Source: Bacteroidia bacterium
GTDB taxonomy: Bacteria; Bacteroidota; Bacteroidia; Cytophagales; Cyclobacteriaceae
Direction: 5' to 3'
NCBI GenBank assembly: GCA_025356795.1
Contig: JANXRR010000130.1
Location: forward strand, 1 to 5,671
Length of the DNA stretch: 5,671 nt
A program made the translations under genes and the position numbers. How positions within the stretch are numbered: position 1 is the first letter of the stretch; each line of letters opens with the position of its first letter. The notes beneath the pieces were generated by a model. That model worked only from the letters and a program-made list of their open reading frames with translations, was not told the origin of the DNA and ran no database searches. Positions 1-5,671 of the stretch are shown here, in pieces.

Positions 1-280
1 TTACATCTTGATCAGAGGCTACAACAATTGATTTCTCCACAGTTGAGTAACCTATTAACTGACTTACTATTTTGTAATTTCCGATGGGTACATTCTTAAT
101 TTCGTAGCTGCCATCTAAGCCAGCGGTAGAACCGTATTTTGTATCTTTAAGAAGAACCGTTGCACCAATAAGAGGCTCTCCAGTTTTAGAATCAAAGATG
201 AACCCTTTAATAGTTGCTCCAAAGACTGAAGCAGAACATAAAATAAATGTAAAGATGAATGAGGGTAGAGTTCTTACCAT
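1..280 (-). CDS. N-terminal part of a secreted CarboxypepD_reg-like domain protein (probable TonB-dependent receptor), cut by the window edge
   Basis: Reading the minus strand from the ATG at 280 gives 93 uninterrupted codons that run off the left edge. Residues 1-21 form a Sec signal peptide: Arg3, a hydrophobic core, then SVFG before Ala22. From about residue 23 the protein matches the carboxypeptidase-regulatory-like beta-sandwich: GFIFDSKTGEPLIGATV, then a KDTKYGSTAGLDGSYEI turn and NVPIGNYKI ending in IGY. In Bacteroidota this domain sits at the N-terminus of TonB-dependent outer-membrane receptors (SusC-like and others) and of some other surface proteins. The barrel or catalytic part lies outside the window, so the receptor call is inference. 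The domain is clear and the start is well supported by the signal peptide. Substrate unknown. Confidence 0.85.
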   Translation of the reverse strand, partial: MVRTLPSFIFTFILCSASVFGATIKGFIFDSKTGEPLIGATVLLKDTKYGSTAGLDGSYEIKNVPIGNYKIVSQLIGYSTVEKSIVVASDQDV

Positions 281-294
281 TTACAATTTTCTTG

Positions 295-302
295 CAAATG
301 TA
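295..302 (-). promoter_or_regulatory. Candidate Bacteroidota -7 promoter box
   Basis: On the minus strand the bases read TACATTTG, a full match to the Bacteroidota -7 consensus TAnnTTTG. The box ends 14 nt before the ATG of the gene starting at 280, so the leader would be very short. No good TTTG-type -33 element is seen 19-21 bp upstream. This is a pattern match only. Confidence 0.35.
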
Positions 303-344
303 TCGGGTTAGGGTTTATTCAGAGTTAACGGAACGTTATCATTA

Positions 345-361
345 GTTTACTTGAAGTAAAC
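345..361. promoter_or_regulatory. Perfect 17-bp palindrome, candidate operator
   Basis: The bases GTTTACTTGAAGTAAAC form 8-bp arms (GTTTACTT / AAGTAAAC) around one central base. The site lies between the partial receptor gene (start at 280) and the 3' end of the ABC1 gene (479), 43 bp upstream of the -7 match at 295-302. That position suits an activator or repressor of the receptor gene. No poly-T follows it, so a terminator is less likely. The binding protein is unknown. Confidence 0.4.
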
Positions 362-456
362 AAACAAAAGCTGAATTAAGGTATGCCTGAATTGAAAGTT
401 CAGTAAGATAATGTGCAATCCTTTGTTAACCTCATTTGTATATTATCTAAATGTTA

Positions 457-476
457 AGAGCGTGCTTGCGTGCTCT
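457..476 (-). terminator. Weak hairpin just after the ABC1 kinase stop codon
   Basis: AGAGC and GCTCT face each other across a 10-nt loop, beginning 2 nt after the TAG of the kinase gene. The stem is only 5 bp on the minus strand and no T-run follows. It may help end or protect the kinase transcript, but it is a poor intrinsic terminator by sequence. The loop region holds a short direct repeat (GCACGC twice, minus strand). Confidence 0.2.
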
Positions 477-478
477 AT

Positions 479-1786
479 CTAACAAGGCACCCAAGAGGAA
501 GTATTAACTGTTGCTTTTAATTCATTCAATAAATTATAAAGGCCAAAGTAGGTGCGATTGATATAAATAGCGTGCTTCGCTCCTCTTGCCTTTTTGGACT
601 CACGCAACTCTTTCATGTTTGTAAGCCGCTCGCCAAATTTAAAGATGGCTTGAAAGTAAGCATTGTCGGCAAAGTCGAATTGAGGGGTTCTGAAAGGTCG
701 GCCTAACAGTTCAATTAGCTCAGTGAAGATTTCAATAAAGAACTTTTTATCTTTCTCTGAATCATCTTCATAAATAAAACGGAGATCATAAAATGCCTTG
801 AGCATCTTAGGTTTGTTTTGAAGAATGTCTTTTCCCAACAATTGAAAATACACAGGATAAAAATCGGCTGGGATAACTTTCACGCAACCGAAATCAATAA
901 TACCCAATTTCTTATCAGTGGTGATAATAAAGTTGCCAGGATGAGGATCGGCATGAAGTTCTTTCAATTGGTGAATTTGAAAATGATAGAAGTCCCACAT
1001 GGCCTGCCCTATTCTAGTGCTTTCTTCTTGGGTAAGAGTTTCTGTTTTTAAAAATTCACCCAAGGGTTTTCCTTCTAGCCAATCCATAGTAAGGATTTTA
1101 GCACTTGAAAATTCAGGATAGTATTGTGGAAACACAAGGTTGGGAATGCCTTTACACCTAACCGATAAATTCATTGAACGTTCTAACTCAAGCGTATAAT
1201 CTGCCTCTTCTAGCATACGTATTTGCACTTCTTCAATGTATTCATCATACTCTGCAGGGTTAAGTTTAAACATGCGCAAAGCAATTGGTTTTACCATGGC
1301 CAAATCACTTTTTATACTATCGCCCACGCCAGGATACTGAATTTTTACGGCTAACTTTTTTCCTTTCAATGTAGCTTGGTGCACTTGCCCCATGGAGGCT
1401 GCATTGCGGGCAGTGTGACTAAAACTTTCAAACAGTTCATTTGGCTTTTTGCCGAACGACTTTTCAAACGTGCGGATAACCAATGGAAACGATAACGGGG
1501 GTGCACTATATTGTGCCATTGCAAATTGCTGCTGATACGCGGTGGGCAGCAAATTCTTATCCATGCTCAGCATTTGAGCAATCTTTAAAGCACTTCCTTT
1601 TAATTCACTGAGCGATTGATAAATATCAGTTGCATTGTCTTCATGCAGCTGATCTGTTGTTGTAGATGGATTGACCAACTTCTTGCTGTAATGCTTTAAA
1701 TAATTGCCACCAATTTTTGCACCGGTAGTAATAAATTTTGTTGCCCGTTGAACTTTAGTTATTGGTATACTTTTTTGTTCTTTCAC
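479..1786 (-). CDS. ABC1/UbiB (COQ8/ADCK-like) atypical protein-kinase-fold protein
   Basis: The 435-residue protein carries the ABC1/UbiB kinase-like fold in order: a KxGQ-type segment KIAQ at 68-71, an alanine-rich loop NAASMGQVH at 128-136, the nucleotide-binding lysine K148 in AVKIQYPG, an ExD element at 194-196, the catalytic loop HADPHPGN at 278-285, IDFG at 297-300, and a C-terminal RTYFGLYNLL helix at 411-420. All ATP-site residues are present, so it should bind nucleotide. Two signature positions differ from the usual family pattern: KIAQ for KxGQ and NAAS for AAAS. Relatives support ubiquinone synthesis or lipid homeostasis; most Bacteroidota use menaquinone, so the substrate here is open. 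The start is GTG at 1786: an in-frame stop lies at 1808-1810, no ATG lies between, and the next Met is residue 72, inside the KIAQ region. It lies 97 nt behind the TetR-like gene, probably in one transcript. Confidence 0.9.
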   Translation of the reverse strand: MKEQKSIPITKVQRATKFITTGAKIGGNYLKHYSKKLVNPSTTTDQLHEDNATDIYQSLSELKGSALKIAQMLSMDKNLLPTAYQQQFAMAQYSAPPLSFPLVIRTFEKSFGKKPNELFESFSHTARNAASMGQVHQATLKGKKLAVKIQYPGVGDSIKSDLAMVKPIALRMFKLNPAEYDEYIEEVQIRMLEEADYTLELERSMNLSVRCKGIPNLVFPQYYPEFSSAKILTMDWLEGKPLGEFLKTETLTQEESTRIGQAMWDFYHFQIHQLKELHADPHPGNFIITTDKKLGIIDFGCVKVIPADFYPVYFQLLGKDILQNKPKMLKAFYDLRFIYEDDSEKDKKFFIEIFTELIELLGRPFRTPQFDFADNAYFQAIFKFGERLTNMKELRESKKARGAKHAIYINRTYFGLYNLLNELKATVNTSSWVPC

Positions 1787-1883
1787 GTTCGGTTTATAGT
1801 TGTATCGCTAGTGGCTGTAGGGTCTTGTGTTTGGTTGCTATGCCTTCGCCAAGCTTAGGCTTACACGGTCATCAGGAAATCGG

Positions 1884-2552
1884 TTATTTATTCTGGTACA
1901 AGAACTTCCCAAAGTCAAAGGCATTGTCAAGCACTCCCTTGCCTATCAAATCGAAGGCAAGGTTCACCGATTTTTCAATGGCCATATCGGTCTTTTCAAA
2001 ATTGGCACTATCATCTTTGTTCCAAAACTGAAGAATAAAAACCAAGTGAAGCCAAAAAACGGAATCGTATTGTTTATCCAAAAAAGGTCTCATGGCAATT
2101 TCACCAGTCTGCTTACCCTCGTTAATCAGTTGAACAATCCACTCTTCAAAAGCAGATTTAAAGCCCTTTAAAAATGATGGAAGCTTGGCCGGATTCTTCC
2201 ATTCCTTCAATTGATGAATTACAAAGCTTCTATCTCCTTTTAGTACTTCAGCTAGGGTGAAGTAGAAGGCAAGTATCTTTTCCCTTACAGAAAATGAAAT
2301 GTAGGTTGAATCGGTTGTAAGCTTCTCTTTTACCTGAACAATGTAACCCTTCCATAATGATCGCTCCAGAGCCTCAAATGAACCAAAGTAAGAATAGAAG
2401 TCTTCTTCCTTCATACCGTTGTCTTTGGTGAAGCTGAAAACAGAGGCTGGCTTCTTTCCCTGAGTTAACACATATTCGCGATAAGCTTTTATGATTGTCT
2501 CTGCAATAGAAACTGATTCTGGTTTCTTTTTGGATTTTTTAGTAGTTAGCAT
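1884..2552 (-). CDS. TetR-like transcriptional regulator
   Basis: The 222-residue protein has a basic N-terminal tail (KKSKKKP, 5-11), then a TetR-type helix-turn-helix at about 16-62 that ends in FYSYFGSFEALE (52-63), matching the family pattern FYxxFxsKexL. Residues 84-212 form an all-helical ligand-binding and dimer region; a Trp/Phe-rich stretch at 163-178 (SVFWLHLVFILQFW) could line a hydrophobic pocket. The DNA-binding part is divergent from classic TetR, for example Phe in place of the common Lys in SFEAL. ATG at 2552 is the first start after an in-frame stop (2559-2561). The gene precedes the ABC1 kinase gene on the same strand, and a near-palindrome lies 26 bp upstream of its start, so self-regulation and control of the kinase are likely but inferred. 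Ligand unknown; a lipid-like molecule would fit. Confidence 0.82.
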   Translation of the reverse strand: MLTTKKSKKKPESVSIAETIIKAYREYVLTQGKKPASVFSFTKDNGMKEEDFYSYFGSFEALERSLWKGYIVQVKEKLTTDSTYISFSVREKILAFYFTLAEVLKGDRSFVIHQLKEWKNPAKLPSFLKGFKSAFEEWIVQLINEGKQTGEIAMRPFLDKQYDSVFWLHLVFILQFWNKDDSANFEKTDMAIEKSVNLAFDLIGKGVLDNAFDFGKFLYQNK

Positions 2553-2553
2553 A

Positions 2554-2585
2554 TTGAATTAACAAAGAAATTGTAGTTAAGTTTC
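2554..2585 (+). promoter_or_regulatory. Weak candidate promoter for the plus-strand TPR gene
   Basis: TTG at 2554-2556 and TAAGTTTC at 2578-2585 resemble a Bacteroidota -33/-7 pair with a 21-bp spacer; the -7 box lacks the final G. It would give a leader of roughly 95 nt for the gene at 2688. No better match was seen closer to that gene. Confidence 0.2.
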
Positions 2586-2594
2586 CGAAATTTA
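2578..2594. promoter_or_regulatory. Near-palindrome between divergent genes, candidate TetR operator
   Basis: TAAGTTTC-C-GAAATTTA is a 17-bp inverted repeat with 7 of 8 arm positions paired. Its two arms are themselves the opposed -7-like boxes of the plus-strand and minus-strand genes. A dimeric repressor bound here would block both promoters. Size and position fit a TetR-family operator; binding is inferred. A second small inverted repeat, GGTT-AA-AACC at 2605-2614, lies next to it. Confidence 0.35.
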
Positions 2595-2618
2595 GGTTTA
2601 GAGAGGTTAAAACCCAAA
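2587..2618 (-). promoter_or_regulatory. Candidate promoter of the TetR-like gene and ABC1 kinase gene
   Basis: On the minus strand a TTTG (2615-2618) is followed after exactly 20 bp by TAAATTTC (2587-2594), close to the Bacteroidota -33 TTTG and -7 TAnnTTTG elements with usual spacing. The -7 box ends 34 nt before the ATG at 2552. The spacer contains GGTT-AA-AACC, which could be part of an operator. Confidence 0.38.
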
Positions 2619-2687
2619 GCAATGAAATTAATTTATGGCTTTCTGGATTTCTTGGCTTGTATTAGAAATTTTATAACCCACTAAACT

Positions 2688-3902
2688 ATGTTAAAAGTTC
2701 AGTTCTGTATACTTATTCTAACTTCATCATTACTTATTGGTAACTGCGCATTCGCTCAAGGTAAAAAAGATGCTCGCCACTTTTTAGAACAAGGAGAACT
2801 GGCGTTGGATGAAAGTAAATATGTAATGGCACTCGCACACTTTAATGAAGCCATACGATTGGATCCATACCTATGGGAAGCCTATTCGGGAAGAGCAGCC
2901 ACAAAAGAAGCAATGGGCGATGCGAAAGGAGCTTTACGCGATTACAATATTTATGCTCAAGCCAAGCCCGACAATGCAGAAGTACTTTTTAGCAGGGCTG
3001 CTTTGCGCTACCAAACAAGTCAGTTTCAATTGGCTAAAGAAGATTTCACCAAACTACTGACTTTGCCTACCGGCTCAACGAATAAAATTTTCTTCCGAAT
3101 GGATCCCTTTGGCAATGCAGCCAATAAAGCTTTTACAGCTCAAAGTTCTACTCACGCTACAATCTATAACTACTTGGGTTTGATTGAGATGAAGCTTAAG
3201 AATTATCCTCAAGCAGCAGTTTACATGGATTCCGCTATCCGTTTGGATTTAAACGATGCACAGTATTGGGTTAATCGTGGCATATTAAAAGAACACTTAA
3301 AAGATAGCAGCGCAGCTATTGCCGATTATCAAGAGGCACTAAAACTTGACCCATCGTTTGGTTTGGCAATCCATAACATTGCAGTAATTAAAAGGGTGCG
3401 AGGGCAGCAAGAAGAATCGGAGCAATTGCTCAACGAAGCCATCCGTCAAAATCCTACCTTACCTTATTCCTATTCTGCCCGGGCCTATTATCGATTGAAG
3501 CACAAGAATAGCAAAGGAGCATTAGAAGATTATGACAAAGTAATAGAACTAAATAAAGAAGATGAAGAAGCGTGGCTTTATAGAGGCCTGGTTAATGAAA
3601 GCATGAAAAATAATGAAGAAGCCTTTATTGATTATACTCAAGCCATTACTCTTAAAATTGATTACCCAAAAGCCTGGCTTGCCCGCGCTAACCTCTTGGT
3701 AAAACTAAAACGAGAAAAAGATGCCATTGAAGATTACACTGCTGCTATTACTTGGAACGGAGAATATGGGCAAGCGTATTATAACAGGGCTTTAACGTTA
3801 GAAAAGCTAGGTAAACTAAAAGAGGCTTGTGCAGATTTAATACTAGCTGAAAGGTTTAATATAAAAATTGAAACCAGCGTAAAACAAAAACTCTGTAAAT
3901 AG
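2688..3902 (+). CDS. Exported ten-repeat TPR protein
   Basis: The 404-residue protein has a Sec signal peptide (Lys3, a hydrophobic run, cut probably after AFA at 21-23). The rest is almost all TPR helices: three 34-residue units at 29-130, a 25-residue insert at 131-155 containing FFRMDPFGN, then seven units at 156-393, and a short tail ending KLCK. Typical TPR positions are visible, for example YNRALTLEKLGKLKEA in the last unit and recurring acidic-Pro turns (LDPY, LDPS). TPR arrays bind peptides or proteins; no catalytic domain is present, so it is probably a periplasmic or outer-membrane-associated scaffold. The Cys at residue 20 is preceded by GN, a poor lipobox, so I favour a soluble or loosely bound protein. 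It is transcribed away from the TetR-like gene. The biological partner is not recognisable. Confidence 0.85.
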   Translation: MLKVQFCILILTSSLLIGNCAFAQGKKDARHFLEQGELALDESKYVMALAHFNEAIRLDPYLWEAYSGRAATKEAMGDAKGALRDYNIYAQAKPDNAEVLFSRAALRYQTSQFQLAKEDFTKLLTLPTGSTNKIFFRMDPFGNAANKAFTAQSSTHATIYNYLGLIEMKLKNYPQAAVYMDSAIRLDLNDAQYWVNRGILKEHLKDSSAAIADYQEALKLDPSFGLAIHNIAVIKRVRGQQEESEQLLNEAIRQNPTLPYSYSARAYYRLKHKNSKGALEDYDKVIELNKEDEEAWLYRGLVNESMKNNEEAFIDYTQAITLKIDYPKAWLARANLLVKLKREKDAIEDYTAAITWNGEYGQAYYNRALTLEKLGKLKEACADLILAERFNIKIETSVKQKLCK

Positions 3903-3924
3903 GATTAAAAAAAATACTTCCTAT
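3899..3924. terminator. Inverted repeat spanning the two convergent stop codons, possible weak bidirectional terminator
   Basis: ATAGGA (3899-3904) and TCCTAT (3919-3924) form a 6-bp stem around an A-rich loop with eight A residues at 3907-3914. The TAG stops of both convergent genes lie within the arms. The A-run reads as eight T residues for the minus-strand transcript, but it lies inside the loop, not after the stem, so this is not a standard intrinsic terminator. Confidence 0.28.
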
Positions 3925-4565
3925 AAAAGTTCGCGTACCACCATCCTAAATTCATTTAGCATCATAGCGGTTGCACCCCATACAATTTCACCTTCAATTT
4001 CAAAATGAGGAGCCATCAATCTAAATTCGTTAGCAATGGTTATCTCTTTCTCCTTTACGGAGTTATCATCAATTAACTTCATAAGCGAGCCTTCAATAAT
4101 GGTGTCCACTTCAATAGCATTTGCTTTATAGGCAGGCTTGGTTAAAGTATAAGCTATAACTGGGGTAACCATAAAGTTGCTGGGTATAACAAAGAAATTG
4201 CTGAGCTTACCCAGTACCTTCATGGTAGCTAATGGAACGCCAATCTCTTCCTCACATTCACGTAAAGCCGTTTCTATTTCGTTTTCACCTGGTTCTGTCT
4301 TGCCTCCGGGCAAACTGATTTGGCCACTATGCGCACCCTTGTAAGTGGCCCGCTTAGTTAACGGAAACTTTATCAACCCATCTTCTGTGTAAAGCAATAT
4401 CAATACACTTCCAGGTTTGGGTGGAAGCGTATGGTTAAATTGAAGTGTTGCTGAAGCAACAGACACTGCCCGCAAGGGTTCATGGGCAACTGCACCGGGT
4501 AAAGGTAAAGTCAGTTGATGAGCAAGCTTTTCAATAAACAGGTTAAAATCGTTCGTTATTTGCAT
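3921..4565 (-). CDS. Nudix hydrolase, NudL-type CoA pyrophosphatase
   Basis: The 214-residue protein contains an intact Nudix box from G88 to V110 (GKTEPGE, seven residues, then REC-EEE-IGV), which binds the divalent metals. Just before it, residues 69-88 carry LTKRA, then HSGQISLPGG, the signature of CoA-specific Nudix enzymes (NudL/UPF0035 group). These split CoA or its derivatives into 3',5'-ADP and 4'-phosphopantetheine in the cytosol. One box position usually filled by Ile, Leu or Val is Cys104; this is conservative. No signal peptide is seen. The ATG overlaps the end of the upstream TPR lipoprotein gene by 10 nt, so translation is probably coupled. It converges on the plus-strand TPR gene with an 18-nt gap. 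Function is assigned with good confidence; exact substrate preference (free CoA, acyl-CoA, oxidised CoA) cannot be read from sequence. Confidence 0.9.
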   Translation of the reverse strand: MQITNDFNLFIEKLAHQLTLPLPGAVAHEPLRAVSVASATLQFNHTLPPKPGSVLILLYTEDGLIKFPLTKRATYKGAHSGQISLPGGKTEPGENEIETALRECEEEIGVPLATMKVLGKLSNFFVIPSNFMVTPVIAYTLTKPAYKANAIEVDTIIEGSLMKLIDDNSVKEKEITIANEFRLMAPHFEIEGEIVWGATAMMLNEFRMVVRELL

Positions 4566-5572
4566 TGTCTGATCACCTCAGCCGTTACCATTTTATCACC
4601 CAGCTTCTCTGATTCGCGAAAGCTTTCACAAGCCAAGGCCGTCTTATTGTTTTTTAAATACGCGGTGCCGAGATAAAAGTAAATCTTATCGATAAAAGAA
4701 TCCATTTCCACCGCCTGTTTTAATAGCCTCTCTGCATTGGGCGAATCGCCTTGCATTAAATAAAACAACCCTTTGTTGCGGTAGGCCCACCCGTTGTATG
4801 GATCCAGCCCGATGCTTTGGTTTATGTCAGCTTCTGCTTCCTTCATTTTATTTTGCTGCAGATAAATGAACCCACGGTTATTAATAAAATAAGGCTGATT
4901 GGGTGCCAATGTAAGCGCTTTATTAACCAATAAAAGTGCCTCATCAAATTTATTCTGCTCCATGGCAATTAATGAAAGCGTGTTGTAGATAGTGGGCTCA
5001 TTGGCATCGAGCGTGGCCGCATAGTTCAGTTCTTGCTTGGCTTGCTCCCACTGCTTACTATAGAACTTTACAGTTGCTTTGTTTACGAGATATTCAACTT
5101 TGCTCCTATCAAGGGCAATGGCTTTATCAAATGAGATCAAAGCCGAAGTATAATCACGCATTTTGGTTTGCACCAATCCTTTGGTGAAATAAACAATGGC
5201 AGTATCGGGTTTCTCTTTGATTATTTTATCAAGATCAGCCAACGCACTAAAGTATTCTTTCAATTGATAATATGCATTGGCACGATTAAAATACGCATTG
5301 ATAAAGTTGGGGGCGCATTCAATGGCTTTTTCATATTGCTCCAATGCTTTTTCATAACGCAGGGTTTTAAAATAAACGGTACCTAAGTTGTTGGCAGCAT
5401 CGGCATAGCAAGGATCTAACTTTAAAGCTTCGCCAAAGTAATAAGCAGCTTGTTGGTAGTTATTGGCTTGCACAGCTAAGTTTCCCTTCACTAAAAATTG
5501 CTGCAATTTGGTTTCCTTTCGTTCGGAGCAAGCGATAAAAACCAAAACAAGGAGTAAAAAAGTATTTTTCAT
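4556..5572 (-). CDS. TPR-repeat lipoprotein, nine tandem repeats
   Basis: From the ATG at 5572 the protein is 338 residues. MKNTFLLLVLVFIAC is a short lipoprotein signal with the acylated Cys at 15, followed by SERKE; it should be anchored in the envelope. Residues 22-327 then divide into nine 34-residue TPR units with no gaps, showing usual positions such as NNLGTVYFK, KALEQYEKAI and LDP turns. A short tail ends IRQCK. No enzyme domain is present, so it is probably a protein-binding scaffold. The start is uncertain: in-frame ATGs at 5593, 5590 and 5581 would add up to seven residues (MMYCMYK). I prefer 5572 because it puts Lys directly before the hydrophobic core, but 5581 would give a more usual signal length. 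The stop overlaps the Nudix start by 10 nt. The last repeat resembles that of the exported TPR protein at 2688-3902. Confidence 0.85.
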   Translation of the reverse strand: MKNTFLLLVLVFIACSERKETKLQQFLVKGNLAVQANNYQQAAYYFGEALKLDPCYADAANNLGTVYFKTLRYEKALEQYEKAIECAPNFINAYFNRANAYYQLKEYFSALADLDKIIKEKPDTAIVYFTKGLVQTKMRDYTSALISFDKAIALDRSKVEYLVNKATVKFYSKQWEQAKQELNYAATLDANEPTIYNTLSLIAMEQNKFDEALLLVNKALTLAPNQPYFINNRGFIYLQQNKMKEAEADINQSIGLDPYNGWAYRNKGLFYLMQGDSPNAERLLKQAVEMDSFIDKIYFYLGTAYLKNNKTALACESFRESEKLGDKMVTAEVIRQCK

Positions 5573-5596
5573 TTTGTACATACAATACATCATTAA

Positions 5597-5620
5597 CCTA
5601 AACTAGCGCTAAAAGTTAGG
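5597..5620. promoter_or_regulatory. Inverted repeat upstream of the TPR lipoprotein gene, with a weak -7 match
   Basis: CCTAAACT (5597-5604) and AGTTAGG (5614-5620) pair with one bulged A around a 9-nt loop that begins with AGCGCT. TAGCGCTA at its centre is itself a perfect 8-bp palindrome. On the minus strand, TAACTTTT (5611-5618) resembles the -7 box TAnnTTTG but lacks the G, and no clear -33 element is seen. It could be an operator or a leader hairpin. The bases from 5621 to the window end hold nothing else I can support. Confidence 0.22.
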
Positions 5621-5671
5621 CTACAAGGTGCGAAAAAACGGAGAGGATAAAATAAAATAACCATTGCTGAG

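Noticed and set aside
457..577. The 9-mer AGCGTGCTT occurs at 459-467 and again at 569-577.
   Set aside because: The second copy is within conserved coding sequence of the ABC1 gene and the match does not extend, so it is most likely chance.
1787..1883. GCCT/AGGC and AAGCTT elements in the gap between the TetR-like and ABC1 genes, possibly a terminator or a small repeat.
   Set aside because: Stems are only 3-4 bp and no T-run follows; no second copy of the element is seen in the window. The gap is more likely simple intra-operon spacer.
818..2171. Plus-strand open frames at 818-1051, 1762-2031 and 1827-2171.
   Set aside because: They lie opposite the well-supported ABC1 and TetR-like genes, and their translations show no domain or sensible composition.
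2730..2760. Lipoprotein signal for the TPR protein at 2688 based on Cys20.
   Set aside because: The residue before Cys20 is Asn, which breaks the lipobox rule; an AFA cleavage site directly after it fits signal peptidase I better.
2845..3060. Plus-strand open frame of 71 codons.
   Set aside because: It is inside the TPR gene in another frame, and the TPR periodicity shows which frame is real.
5168..5386. Plus-strand open frame of 72 codons.
   Set aside because: It is antisense to the perfectly periodic TPR repeats of the lipoprotein gene, with no supporting features of its own.
5593..5664. A 23-codon minus-strand reading frame whose TAA overlaps the upstream ATG at 5593 of the lipoprotein gene.
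   Set aside because: Too short, no recognisable sequence, and it runs through the likely promoter and inverted repeat. Overlap of TAA and ATG alone is weak evidence.

Overview
The window looks like ordinary chromosome from a member of the Bacteroidota. The supporting signs are AT-rich DNA, A-rich leaders without Shine-Dalgarno sequences, several matches to the Bacteroidota promoter -7 box (TAnnTTTG), a carboxypeptidase-regulatory-like receptor N-terminus at the left edge, and abundant secreted TPR proteins. I cannot fix the order or genus. There is no phage, insertion sequence, CRISPR array, tRNA or rRNA.

Layout from left to right. (1) Positions 1-280, minus strand: the first 93 codons of a secreted protein with a CarboxypepD_reg-like domain, most likely a TonB-dependent receptor or related outer-membrane protein. 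It has a -7 box just upstream and a perfect 17-bp palindrome about 65 bp upstream of its start. (2) Positions 479-2552, minus strand: a TetR-like regulator followed by an ABC1/UbiB (COQ8-like) atypical kinase that starts at GTG; probably one transcription unit. (3) Positions 2553-2687: a divergent intergenic region where a near-palindrome overlaps two opposed candidate -7 boxes; it is the natural place for a TetR operator. (4) Positions 2688-3902, plus strand: an exported ten-TPR protein with a 25-residue insert. (5) Positions 3921-5572, minus strand: a nine-TPR lipoprotein gene overlapping by 10 nt the start of a NudL-type CoA pyrophosphatase gene. The plus-strand TPR gene and the Nudix gene converge with only 18 nt between them, and an inverted repeat covers both stop codons. 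The last 78 bases (5594-5671) hold no supported gene, only a possible leader hairpin and a weak promoter match.

How the genes may work together: the TetR/ABC1 pair looks like a regulator with its downstream target, probably in membrane lipid or quinone homeostasis, but the substrate of the kinase is unknown. The TPR lipoprotein and the Nudix hydrolase are co-translated by layout, though one is predicted to be enveloped and the other cytoplasmic, so a shared function is not obvious. I see no clear novel system. The best leads are the TetR-ABC1 module with its variant kinase motifs and the divergent near-palindrome.
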